Origin: Cordia subcordata | Taxonomy: Eukaryota > Streptophyta > Magnoliopsida > Boraginales > Cordiaceae | NCBI GenBank assembly: GCA_028554755.1 | Contig: JAPTOF010000001.1 | Coordinates: 3,454,501 to 3,518,500, forward strand | Reading direction: 5' to 3' | DNA length: 64,000 nt | Shown: positions 12,201 to 24,700 of the stretch, piece by piece | Position numbering within the stretch: the stretch's first letter is position 1 | Layout of the letters: every line of letters starts with the position of its first letter | The notes under the pieces: model-generated | What the model was told of the DNA's origin: nothing | The model's input: only the letters and a program-made list of their open reading frames with translations | Database searches by the model: none | Made by a program: the position numbers and the translations under genes

Positions 12201-14666
12201 ATAAATTAAACACATATCTAATATTATTGTACAACGATCAAGATAATTAGGTCAATGGGAAGGAACAAAAGGAATTAGTAGAGGAGGTTGCGGATTGAAT
12301 GGCTGAAATAACCCACAATTAAGCAGCCTTTCGCAAAGCTCTATCTTTGCTTAACAGATACCAAAAATTTTTGCCAATGGATTTTCATAATAGAAAAAAG
12401 TGGACCTAGTATTTATTTTGCTGTCTGTGTTCTTTTTTCTCCCTCTTTCATAGTTTACTGTGCTGCGGGCAAAGCAGCAAATTTCCTCAGAGCTTAAAAG
12501 GCAAAAAAGTTGGCAACTGTCGATTTCCATGGTGTGTGCGTGGTTGCTGCTCGTCAGCTCTCATAGGTATCTTTGACAGCCCACTCCAATCCCTCCTAGT
12601 TCCACTTTTATATGGTCATATATATATGGTTTTTTCTTTTTTAATAAAAAAGAAAAGAAAAGGGGTTATATATAAATATGAGAAAAGTGGTTAGATATAT
12701 ATGGTTGATCATGCAAATGGGCAATAAACAAGTTACTATTGTACGTTAGATGAGACCCCAACCTAGCTAGTTACAGCAGCATCTAGGCTCTAAATTAAAG
12801 TATTTAGATTTCATTTAGCGAACTTGCAAGCCAGCTAAGAAAGCGGCTCTCGGGTAACAAGTGGAGGAGTAGCTGGGTATATATATATCGATTTGTGGTC
12901 GAAAATTTTAAATTCAAATTTTCATCCTTTCGTTAAGAATATCTAATATCTTAATTAAGAGTTGAAACACAGGTCTGGATATATCAATACACAAGAAAAC
13001 TTTTAAGTTCGGGTTGGACATAATATAGTCCAATTTAAAAATGAATAACTCATGAATAAATTGGAAAACAAAAAAGAGAAAGAGAGAAAAAAGAAAAGAA
13101 AGCAAGAAGGGGCCATTTTGTTAGAAAATAACTCGAATTGCAAGTCCAATTGAATATTAAAGAAAATAGAAAGTCAATAAAAATAAAAGTACTTTAGATT
13201 ATAGTATTAGCATTTATATTCTAAAAATAGGACTTTCTACCATTAGTTTAGTCGTCATACACCACAATATAGGTGTACTATCTTTGGTCACAAAAAAAAT
13301 TATTTCTTTTGAATAATAGAGAGTTACTCAGTGGATGTAGGTTTTATCCAAATCACATTAAAATCTTATGTATTTTTTATGTAATGTTACTCCCGTTGTG
13401 TTGTATGCGTTTATTACGTTTGTGTCCTATGTATCTATGTGCACAATTCTTCCAACATATTTAAAGTCTAAGGGCATAATGCAGTAGTACCCTTCATTTC
13501 AAACTCAAATTTTTAAGTTTGAATAATCGATGAGAGCAAATGACAAATCACTATCGATCTGCTTTGGAAAGAAATGTGAGGATGGGGGTTCACAAAGGAA
13601 GGGCACGTAATAGTGGTGGTGGCTAGGATCTTGGCCAGACAAGCTTAACGGAACGTTTCCACAATCCCAGAGTTCTTATATAGTTAGAAATCTGGCAGCT
13701 GAGTTAATTTTGACAGTGTATGTCTGCACATGACAAGTATCTGACCTGACCAAGAAACCAAGCCTATATATTATCCATTGTGCTATTAGTTATATCATAT
13801 TATTACTCGACATCCATATCACATCATAGATTTCCATTTCCTAGATTTTGAATTTAAGTTTTTCCAGACAATAAGAATCTAATATTTACAAGTGGCATCT
13901 TTGGAGTGGTTGCTTCAACAAATCTGAGCTCTGATTGCTTCTTCTTCTCATCCTATTTATAGAAAGAATACTGTTTTAAATATATCACTTCATAACTTGT
14001 AACATTTTAGAAAATTTGATAATTAGTTGAATCTTTTCAAAAACTATCATAAATTTAATACAATTATTCATCAAAAACCCAGTGTGTGTATCCGATTTCA
14101 CTTTTTGTACTGCACATGTATTTATAATGTTGCATTAATGTTGCTCGAAGCTAAACTAAGCTAGCTACTCTTCTTTTTAGTTAGATTATATATTAGATCA
14201 ATAATTTGGATATATAAAATAAGTGATGAAAGAAGCATGGCCATTCACTGCTATATTCGTACAGTTAAGGAACTAAAAACCCATGCATGTCCAAGTACTT
14301 ATAAGCTCTTTACAGTTGTACAAGCTTAAAGATTGCAATAACATAGCTAGGGTCGGCATCGCAGGCATATAGCTTATGCTTATATATATAGAGTCGTAAC
14401 ATTCATGTCAGCGCGAATGCGATTAAAGAATTGTACTGAAAATTTTACTGAACTCCAAGGGAGACACAAGTCAGAAGTTGCAATTTGTATCTTGACAACA
14501 CGCCCCTATGTAATCAGTCCTTTAGACCCTCTTTAGGCAGACGTAACTATTATGTAATTTTACCCCAAACTTGAACTTAGATTCCATTTCATTATTGTGG
14601 CACGCAAGAAGAATCTCATGGAATTTGTCGTAAGGAGGTATGGAATGAATCTTTACTTTTGACCGC

Positions 14667-14697
<31 letters not shown>

Positions 14698-14699
14698 AT
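14667..14699. repeat. (ATT)n microsatellite
   Basis: About ten uninterrupted ATT units. Confidence 0.95.
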
Positions 14700-15960
14700 T
14701 GTACTGTCGAGTCACTCGAGTTACTTACTTTTATTAAATTTCTCCTGCAGCGTTAGCATCCAAGTCTCGGCACGAAGGAGCAAAGGGAACAAGAAAAGAA
14801 GCCCGTAACCAGACGTGCAAAACCTGAAACCAGGTTGTCCCCACCCTATATATATGGAGGAGGGTTAAGTTGATATATACATATATATATATATATGTAT
14901 GTATGTAGAATAGCAGATCTTGTAGGGCTAATCGGCGCAATCAATGACGACAAAAAGAAGAAAAACAAAAGGGAAGAAAAGTAGTACCGGGTTTGTTTTT
15001 ATTTTCTTTTTTAAACTTTTGCCAGCCCACAACGCGTGCAAACTACTCCTAAATCCTATGGACCACGTTGATTTTTCTTAGATGCTTGCTTGATTTTAAT
15101 GCTCCCGTGATCTGTTCTCCTCTCCGTCCATCTTCAGTTGGCATTTATCCACTGGACACTTAACATATAGTTACATTCTGACTAGAAAAATTGGTCGAAA
15201 GACGAACAAAAATAAAATTGGATAGCAATTAAAGTAAAAAAGAAAAAGGAAAATTTCTGAATCAACATCCATGACTTGCAAATTATATGTAAAGTGTGCC
15301 TACACACCTATATATAAGATATAGCATGTGATTGTAGATCAATTTCATCTTCCTAGACTGGTGACTGCCTTTCTACATAAATGGAGATATGGGAAAATTG
15401 AAAAGGTGAAAAATGCTTATAGATGTGAAGATGAAGCATTGTTCATATCAGTCAAGACGGACGTCAATCTCTTTCACAGACGAATAAACAAACGGTGAGA
15501 GTTTTGACATCAAATCTCTTACGAGACGAAATTAAAGGAAAAAAGAAGGTAAAAGAGAAAGGGAAAAAGAAGTTCTGACGACAAAGGTACGAGTAGCGTA
15601 CCATGTTCATGTAGTGATGATAAATATGGGCTAGTAGCAGTAGTAGTATTGAATTGATAATGTATAAATGTGTGCTAAATAGCTAAGGGCTACATGACAG
15701 CATTAACAATGACAAGTGCAGGGGAGGGGCTGGGGCAGCAGATCCCAGAAAACAACCCCTAAGGCAATAATAACGAAATGTTATAGAGACAGGGTTGGCA
15801 TAGCTGATAGCAACAAGTCAATAGTGAGCCTGCACGAGCTTCTATAACAGCCGTAAAGATGAAGTGTTTATCAATGGTGGGCCTAATCACCATTTTTCTC
15901 TTTGCTTTCCGACAGACCCACCTGGACTGAACCGGCATGGCATGGGTGCCTTAGGGTGCA

Positions 15961-15973
15961 CCCCCCCCCCCCC
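15961..15973. repeat. Poly-C tract (13 C)
   Basis: Thirteen consecutive C on the plus strand, unusual in such AT-rich DNA. Confidence 0.95.
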
Positions 15974-16835
15974 AAAAGAACCCCCTACTACTAGAGTGTT
16001 CTGATTTTTCTTTTCTTTTGTCCCACAGAAGAAGCTTTATCTCCCTCATTCAATGCTGAGTACTCTCTGATTGTTCTAAGGTATCAATGTATCCAGACTG
16101 AACCAACCCCTTAATGAAGATGCAGCAGCCCCATCATGCTTCCAAGAATCTCTTAAACGAAAAAGAAAAAAGGGAACAAACTATACAAGGACTAGCTATC
16201 TTCTTAAGTTTGCCCTACTTTTGTCTTCATCTCCCTGGCCTTTATTAGTTCTCTTGTTTCTCTTTAATGTTGCTACTGTTACAGATCAATGTGGTTCTTG
16301 GACCACTTAAGTTAATTAGAGAAAAATAATCCCCTAATCATATTTGCTAAAGCTGTGTTTTATAGTGGGTTAAACAATTCTTTGGATGAAAAAGAATACA
16401 CATTAATTCCGTTGGAATTGTTTTCACTTTTTCTTTTTCTTTTTGCTTCACCAGAAGCTAAGCCAGTCAGATGAAAATCAGTTTAAGAAACATATACAAA
16501 CATGCTAATTTATTATTCTCAAGTAAGAGATTCAATTGATCTTGTGCTGCTCCATCATAGAAAAACTACTAAGTAATGGAGTATAGTTTGCCAATCGATC
16601 ACCACGTTTATTCTCTTTACTATTGATTGAATTATCACGGACCCTAAAGTTTCAGGGTATGGATAAGAGGGTCCCCACTGCCTGACTTGTCACTATTTCT
16701 GTCTTCGTTGGCGAATTCCTGCATGGGCAATCGTACTCGACCTGGGATGTTAGTTTGTTTATTCGGCATCTCAGAGATTTTGTAGTGACTCCCTGCTTCC
16801 TTGGTTCTAGTCCGTAGTCCCACCCTTATAAAGTT

Positions 16836-16846
16836 AGAAAAAGAAA

Positions 16847-16882
<36 letters not shown>

Positions 16883-16884
16883 AA
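16836..16884. repeat. (GAAA)n microsatellite
   Basis: About nine GAAA units preceded by an A-rich purine run. Confidence 0.93.
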
Positions 16885-18443
16885 TTTAATCGTACGTGGT
16901 GAACCTTTTATAAAGTTATGACAGAATAATTCAAATAATTTGTTATTTAATAAAATCTGTCTTGTTATGTCTTAAGACGTGCCTTCGAATTCTAGCTAAT
17001 TGAAAAACTTGTTTCCCTGATCTTGTGGTCTCTTCAATTCCTTTGTTTTTAGAGAGTGGGGGAGGGAAGACCCTTTTAATAGGTTAACTTGGCATACATC
17101 TAATGAATTTTTGTTAGATAGGGAAGGCAAGAACCTTCATAGACTGTAATAGTCATGGACAAAAAGTAAAGGTCCTAATCATGTTTGAGGTAAACTGGTA
17201 CAATAAGTTTTAAATTTCAAAGTCCACCTTTTCAATAGAAGAATACATTTAATTTGAAGGCTACAGTTTCTAACAGTAGTATATGAGCATTCCGGTGCTT
17301 TTCATGAGCAATGCTTCAACACTGGCTTGTCTGCTGCAATTTAAGCTTATTCAGAAAGATCTGAAGATGTAATTTTTCGCTTTTTGATATGGTAAAAATG
17401 AATATCCGCCATATAATTTAAGACTTGTTTGGATTGATTTTTTTATTTGTATAAGACCACTTCTTCTTATGAAAAAAAGTATTACTTTTTGAGTATAATT
17501 ATTTGAATTGACTTTTTTTAAATAAAAAAAAACTAAAAATTGGCTCAATTTGAGCGTGCCAAAATTAGTTTCTTACCATTTGGACCAAGAAGAGGCAATG
17601 GGCTTTTACCCATTTCCAATCACAAAATCAAACGTAAGGATGCATCGTATTCTTGCCCATGCAGTTCTTTCAAATCGCCATCCAATACCCTTAACAAAGC
17701 CTGGAATACTAAAAACTGGCCCATTTTATCTTTTTCTTGTTTGTAAGGACGGGGCCATTATGTCACAAGGAAGTTTTGCGGCATAAAAGCCTGAATGAAG
17801 TCCCGAACTACTTGCTGGTCATGATTTCGCAAACTAAACTAGGCCCATTATTGGACGTCCAAAGGAACCTCTTTTTTTTCTTTTTTCTTTTTTTTTCTTT
17901 TTGAAGTATATAATCCATTCATTTGTTTACAAGGAAAAAGAAAAAGTCAACAACATTTAACGTCATATAGACAGTAACGCTTCTATGTACTTTGTAGTGG
18001 CAACTATTTTTTCTCCATAAATTATTTTCCAAAATTAAACAAAGAAGCATATATTTCATTTTTGGGAGTTTGAACGCCAAATTATACAATCGCTATTCTC
18101 CAAGTAAATTTATTAAGTTATTTATTATTGTCAATAACCAGGTATAATTGTCTCCAAGATTGATGCAATGACAATCAAAAGTAGCAATATTAACAAGTTA
18201 ATATGCGCGTTCATTGCTTTCTCTATAAATATTATTGAATCTAAATCCGACTCTGCTCATAAAGAAGCTTATGTTTCGTTTGCGATTGCGCTATATTCCA
18301 TTAATTGTCACCTTATTAACGTGGATTCAATGAAGGAAAAAAAAAAAAAAAAAGATCAAAGAGAGAAATCAATAGGTGAAGCTAAGGTCTATATATATAG
18401 TTCATATAAAGGATAGTATATGGAGAATTACACATTCAACGGC

Positions 18444-18445
<2 letters not shown>

Positions 18446-18491
<46 letters not shown>
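18446..18491. repeat. (TA)n microsatellite
   Basis: A run of over 20 TA units, about 150 bp downstream of the HIPP stop codon. Confidence 0.95.
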
Positions 18492-18494
<3 letters not shown>

Positions 18495-18638
18495 GAAAGA
18501 AAACCTTTATTTATTTACATGACAGCGCTGAAATTAAAATTACAAAGATAATTAATAAATTAACATAGATAATTAATTGCAGACATGCACTGAATGTAAT
18601 TGAACAATAACGGTGCAAGACGCAGGCACGTTAATTAA

Positions 18639-20233
18639 TTACATGACACAACATGCATTAACGTTGTCATCGTTAAACAAGTTGCTAACTTTGTCATCTC
18701 CTCGTAGGGTGACCGGAATGGTGCCTTGTTTCTCGGCAACGTTGTAGCCGTGCCTCCAGTAGTTGTAGCTCTGCTTGAAGTCAGTTGTGGTGTCCCTAAA
18801 GTAATTCTCTGCCGACGTGAAGTAGAGTGGCCGTTCAGCCGACGGCCAGAACTCCGCCCTCTTCCCAGCCCTCCTCACCGCCTTGAGCACCTTGTTCCGT
18901 TCAACGTATCCGATTACGGTTACCTTCTCCAACTCCAGGTTCACCTCTATTGAGTCCACCCCTGATAATAATCACCCAAAAAGTAGAAAAGGACATAAAT
19001 TTAATAAGGTCGAAATAAAAGAATATGCATTTCTTTAGTTACGGTAAGTATAGCATTACGTCTCAATACATGTATCATAGTAATCTGGGAAAAATTTGAA
19101 GTTAATTATTTCAGTCAACACGCCAATACATTTACGGTTTATTGCCTATGGGCATTAATATACACTTTTCTTTTTCCTACTAAATGATCTCTTCTCTTTG
19201 TTTTTCTTTTTTTTCTTTTTCCGAGAAGTTTGTTGTTGTCACCTACGAGCTCGCAAGGCAAGGAAGCTTGTCCCTGAGCAAGTATGTCGTTAAGAAGCTC
19301 ATCCATGTTTTTGAATTCTTCAAGACCCATTAGTTCCGTGTTTTTAAGTTTTCGGGCTCAGTCGGATTGACTTTTTTCTAAAAACGTTATTTTTTCAATT
19401 TTTGATGAAATGAAAATTTCAGCTTTTAAGAAAATTAAAATTAATTTTTTTCACAGTTCATTTTTTTAAAAAAAAATCTAATATAAATATTTATTGCAGA
19501 AAAGATGAAATTTTTTAGAAAAAAAAATATTTTTTACAGGGAAAAAAAAAAACCAATTCAAACAAGCTCTATTTACATTTTAATTATTTGGCCCTTTAAT
19601 TTAGAGCATGAAATCTTATCGAATGCTCTTTTATTTTCATGTAAGATGTAGCTGGCAATTAAAATTGGGCGTTTGATTACGAAAAACAACTTGGAGTGAG
19701 GGATTTATTCCAGGTTTGAAATTGCTGCGGCAGATGCTCTACTTAGAATACCATAAAATTCTAATTCCTTAGCATATTCCAATGACTAACGAGCACGACA
19801 ATACGATTTCGTGGCAATTCAAATTATGAGGCCCGATTTCTCAAAATTAACTTACCAGTTCTTGGGCGAATTTAACTAACTCGAAACAATCAGAACCTTA
19901 TATACTTGTCCAAATTCTTTTACCACTACCAATATGCCTTGGGCCAATGGATGTTTAAGTTAGGGAATCAATTAGTACGAGTAAGATCTGGTGATAGCTT
20001 GCTGATTACAAAAATCATGAAATAATTCAATCATTTATCCTTTAAGTTATACGATTCAGATGTCGTGGCTAAGACATACACCAGTACAAGCTTAAAAAAT
20101 CTCATAGATTTTTACAGTTTCAAAAGAATGTGTCTATATATACCTTGTACCGTAAGAATATATTCGGATGTGTACTCTGATCACAGAATAAGAATTATTT
20201 TCACGAAAATCGATAAGAATATAATATAATATA

Positions 20234-20266
<33 letters not shown>

Positions 20267-21454
20267 GTATTATACACACACAAATTGGACTGAGTACCTC
20301 TAAGCTTGTGAATGGCGTCTTTAACAACTCTCTCGCAGCCAGTGCAGCACATCCTGACCTTAAGCTCCACAGTCTGTAAAGTAAATTCCGTAAATTGCGT
20401 AATATATACTTGAAAACAATCAACTAAGAAAAAAAAAAAAAGAAAAGAAAAAATAGGTTAACATGTCGTCCCTTTCCTCAAAAGTAATTAAAGAAAGTTG
20501 TTCTCAGCTTTATCGTTATTCCTTTTTGTATGGCAAACTTTTTAATCTTCTGCGGCTAGTAAATTAAACACCAAGGGATCAAGAAAAGCACGTCTTGTTA
20601 GCTTAGGATAAGCTTAATTACTAATGCATGGAACATTACAATATGCTAAAATTTAACTGATGCTGCGAGATAAGCAAAAGGAAGATCCCATGATCACGTG
20701 GTGGCAAAAAAGCTTTGGTAATCATTAAGGACAACCATCTGTTTAAATGCTAACAATAACTTGAGGCAGAAGTAAAATGTCCAGTGAATACTCTAAGCTC
20801 GAGGTAACATGATTTAGCTTTTATGACGTAAACGCTAGTGTATACCTCTTATTTATCTTGTATGTCTTCTGATTAAGTCTATTCTATCCATTTGTTTGTA
20901 GACCTATTTATTCAATCACAGACATCTTTTAGATACTCACAAGCTAATGACTATAATATAATGTCCTTAAAACATTTTTTTCATCGCTGAATATCAGCTT
21001 GAGCGATGTTTTTCAAAAGACGTCACATAATATCTCACTTAGAATGATTTTAAATTCGTGTTTGAAAATCTCGTCAGTAATTCCCACTCCTCTTGAAATC
21101 GTTATGCAAGCATGCAACTGTCTTGAGATGTAAAGGGATGGTTATGCATGCGCCAAGCCGAAGAAACAAGCAAGTTGGAGATCGATGAAAAATCATGCAA
21201 AACCCTAAAACTTGTACTATTATTTTGATCAAATCTTGACGTATATGTACGCGTGTGTGTGTGTATATATAGTAGGCTAACAGCAAATATTAAAATATTT
21301 AGGATAAAGCAAAGACCTGCAGCGAAAGTGGTCGACCCTTCGGCATGTTGCGCTTGTGCGTTGTGCTGCTGTGGTGGTGATCTTGATAGTGAAAGAAACT
21401 GAACGTGAGAACAGAGATGAAAGAGCCGAATAGTCTCTGAATTATGTTAACCAT
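18639..21454 (-). CDS. HIPP: Heavy-metal-associated isoprenylated plant protein (HIPP)
   Basis: Three coding exons on the minus strand: 21454-21317, 20373-20298 and 18961-18639. All introns are GT-AG, and the sum is 537 nt, or 178 residues plus stop. Exon 1 encodes an N-terminal extension (MVNIIQRLFG, a His-rich DHHHSS, then MPKGRPLSLQ). The HMA metal-binding domain follows, with RMCCTGCERVVKDAIHKLRG carrying the Cys-x-x-Cys site and GYVERNKVLKAVRRAGKRAE completing the fold. The C-terminus is conserved (YNYWRHGYNVAEKQG, then DDKVSNLFNDDNVNACCVM) and ends in CCVM, a CaaX prenylation box. Family members are membrane-tethered metallochaperones linked to heavy-metal and stress responses. The N-terminal extension and tail most resemble the Arabidopsis HIPP44/45 type, by memory of the family. 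Intron 2 (18962-20297) contains a MITE-like repeat and a microsatellite. Confidence 0.93.
19355..19570. mobile_element. MITE-like palindromic repeat in HIPP intron 2
   Basis: AT-rich block of about 210 bp starting GGATTGACTTTTTT and ending CCAATTCAAACAAGCTC, which form a loose inverted repeat. Its organisation resembles the family copies at 32519-32752 and 47819-48050. The left end is less clear than the right, and no target duplication was recognised. Confidence 0.5.
20237..20270. repeat. (ATGTAT)n microsatellite in HIPP intron 2
   Basis: About five units of ATGTAT, 30 bp from the 3' edge of exon 2. Confidence 0.9.
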
Positions 21455-21580
21455 TCTGATCATTTAGGTTCCTTTGATATATAAAGAAAATGGAATAGAC
21501 ACAAGAAGATGAAGATGAAGCAAACTATGCTCTAGATAATATTATTCCGCAAAGGCATCTCCTCCTCAAGTAATCACTTG

Positions 21581-21588
21581 TTTATATA
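21581..21588 (-). promoter_or_regulatory. Candidate TATA box for the HIPP gene
   Basis: Minus-strand TATATAAA about 130 bp upstream of the HIPP start codon. A second, closer TATATA-like site lies at 21477-21484 but would leave almost no leader, so I prefer this one. Confidence 0.4.
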
Positions 21589-21731
21589 TTCCTCCAAACA
21601 AAGCTAGCCTCAGAATAGCTTTTCTAGCTGGTGAACATTTTCTTGTCCATAAATTAAATAGACATGTGTGATAGGCATGTGATTTAATCAGAAAAATCCT
21701 TTTCGTTGAAGAAACGCACTTTATCCAGGAT

Positions 21732-21763
<32 letters not shown>

Positions 21764-24700
21764 TCATTTTTAAAAAGTTATAGACTCTGGATGTAGCAGT
21801 ATTGCATCCTACTATATTCTTAAGATAGTTCTATTATCAAACTTTATAAAATTCTCTGATCTAGTGGTATGTTTCAATACATTTTTTAGATTAATTAAGG
21901 ATTGGATAACATTTGTAATGAGAAAATACAAATTTGAATTCAATACTTTTAATAATAATAACAAATGGTTAGCCGACAACTATTTAATTCCTCCAAGGAG
22001 AGCAAAATTCCTTTCCTTGGTTGGGTATTTCTTCCATCTTTCTTTAATTCCACAAACAACCTTTTAGGAAGGGAATGGTATCGGAAACCCCTCCACACAC
22101 AGTAATGCTTGAAAAGGGGGACAAGCCAATATGACTGCTGACATGAAAAGAATATGAGAGGTCCGGTGGGAGATGATGCATGGTGGCGAAGGAAGTAATT
22201 AAAAAAGATGGTATTTGATGCAACGGAATCAAATATTCCAAACATCTCTCCTTTCTAGATCATGTCATTATTATAAAAACAGGCACCATCTATATTTCAA
22301 ATTACACAGAAGATAAAAATTCTGATACTTTGGACAAGTTAAGCTTTTTGTCCACCCCGTGTGCGTATCGTGTTTTCTGAAATAACTAAATAAATAAAAA
22401 GCATTGTAAAATAAAAAATAAAAGAAAAAAGAGAACCTTTGGCTTCTCTCTCCTTGTGCGCATTTTGTATATGATATTTGAATAGTTGGAGTCTATAGGG
22501 TGGCTATAAAGCTAGATACCATCATTATTCTTATCTTACCCGATTATCAGGAGCATAATTTATGCAATTGTACCAAATTGCACTTTATAATTTAAAGACA
22601 TATATGTATGTGGTATATATAGCAGTGATAGTGGAATTGCATGGTGGTGGATTGCAAGTTGCAGAAAGTATTAATTTCAAATACCAACATTTGATTACAC
22701 ATCTCTTTTCCTCAGCCCCAACAATTGATTCCTTAGTATGATCAAGTCATTATATTATGTCCTCATGTTCCTTTTTGGCCCAGGCGCTAGTGCAACACCA
22801 AGACAATAAGAACTTTACATTCTTTAAATAAGATATCAGATGCTTATAATAAAAGGATTCAAATTATCAAGCATGGAGATTAAATAACTGTAAATAAAAA
22901 AGTCGAGTGTACAAAGGTTAAAGAGTCAAGTTTGAAATTTAGTCCATCTCCATGAAATCTCATTTATAACGTTAATATAAGCAGTGAAAAAATTAAAGTC
23001 CAGCAAATAAAACAAATTTTCTCCCTTTTGGCCATAGGTATGATTGAAGGACTTTAATTATTGTTTGCATTCATCTTTATGTTGATGACCATGAATTAGT
23101 AGTGGACTGATGATCTGACATGCATAAATATTGATCCAAATGATTCTCTTGGAAATGCATATGCTGTTAGTGCCATGGAAACTGGAGGGTTGAGTAGGCT
23201 AATTAATGGCCTAGGCAAAAAAAAAAATTAAAAAAAAAACCCACTCCAAATGAGGGAAATCTGCTTTCAGAATAGCAGCTAAAGTAGAAGGTACATCAAC
23301 AATCCAATCAACATAGGTAAACATCTTCATCAAATACATGCTTTTTTAGCCAGAAATCGGATGGTGTGGTTTTAGCAAGGTGTCTAATTTCCATGACAAT
23401 ATATAAAAGAGATTGAGATTCTCCCGCTTTCTACAACAACATGAGACAATACTCAACGAACTTCTAAGTGGGAAGCTGCAAACTTCTCGTTACACGATAA
23501 GAGTATATATTCTGAACAAGATTAGACGTGTCCGTATATAACAAAATATATTCCTATTTCTACAACATCAGACGTGCCAGCAAAGAGAGGAGTTTCTAAA
23601 GCTCATCGCAAAATTAGACAATTGTAAATACACAAGCTGCAACTGGTGATGCTAGAAGATGAATTTTTCACCTCAAGAATGTTCCCCTTGCCGATTATTC
23701 GTAGTAGCCATTTGATGAGTGTGATTATTCCAGCATATATCTCGATCACCAAGACTCTTATCCTAACATTATTATACTAGTTGGTGGGCCATGCCCACAG
23801 CCATTACAAGTGTTTGATCGCTATCACATAATGCTCATAAAATATCTCATGTTTCAGGGGAACAGTACTAGAAAAGGTTCGATCTAGTGAATAAAATTGC
23901 AGTCACCATCTATTCTTCTATCGTGCTAAGAGATCCTCCGATAATGCGATTTTTAAGTCACTCCAAGACACCAAAACTTTCTTTGATCTGTCTTCCTCGT
24001 GTCTTGTCCGTGTTTACTAAACAAGTTGTTGCACGTAAAATTAATTAATTAAAGTAATTGATTTTATCAATTAATGAATTTCTAAAATTGGCATTACATG
24101 CCATGAAAGGTTACATGGGGTATGGCCGGTTAGAGGTCAGTATGGATTGAATTTTCTTTTTTAAATGAAAATAACATTTTTCCGTAATAAGTACTTTTAT
24201 GAATATCCTAAAAATTGAAATTCATAAAAATTTTGCACTTCTTGGAGAGAAATTCATGTTAGAAATCTTCTGTTTAAAATAGGCTACCATTAATTATTTT
24301 TTATTTTATGAAAATAGACTGAATATTTGGTTTACAAGTTAGCTTTATAATCATATTAGTTTAACCTCACCTCATAAATCCATACGGTTCTTTGTGCAAA
24401 GACCCATATATTCTGATAAATCTTTTTTATGAGTAAGACTGTCAAAATTTATTATAAATAGGGTTACGTTCCCTCTCCTCCTCTTAAACCTAATAGTTTG
24501 TTTCCCATAGATATCTATTAATCTTGAGTAGAACAAGGAAAGAAAGATCCTAACTTAAATTGGTTAACAGTTTTCTTCAACATTATGTCATTGAATCAAT
24601 ATTATGTCATTGAATAATTCATTAACAATAATGGCTCAAACAAGTATGTGTTTTTGCTATTCATTATGTCTTTGAATTTATTACTATAAATTCGTAGATG

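Larger units (their letters stand above)
7549..18638. other. About 11 kb of intergenic DNA without a recognisable gene
   Basis: The first few hundred bases are probably 3' UTR and flank of the B3 gene. The rest is AT-rich with long T/A runs, microsatellites and short degenerate repeats. The longest open frames are low-complexity or Phe/Leu-rich frames from T-rich DNA and carry no motif I recognise. I saw no tRNA, rRNA or known miRNA mature sequence here by eye. Confidence 0.55.
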
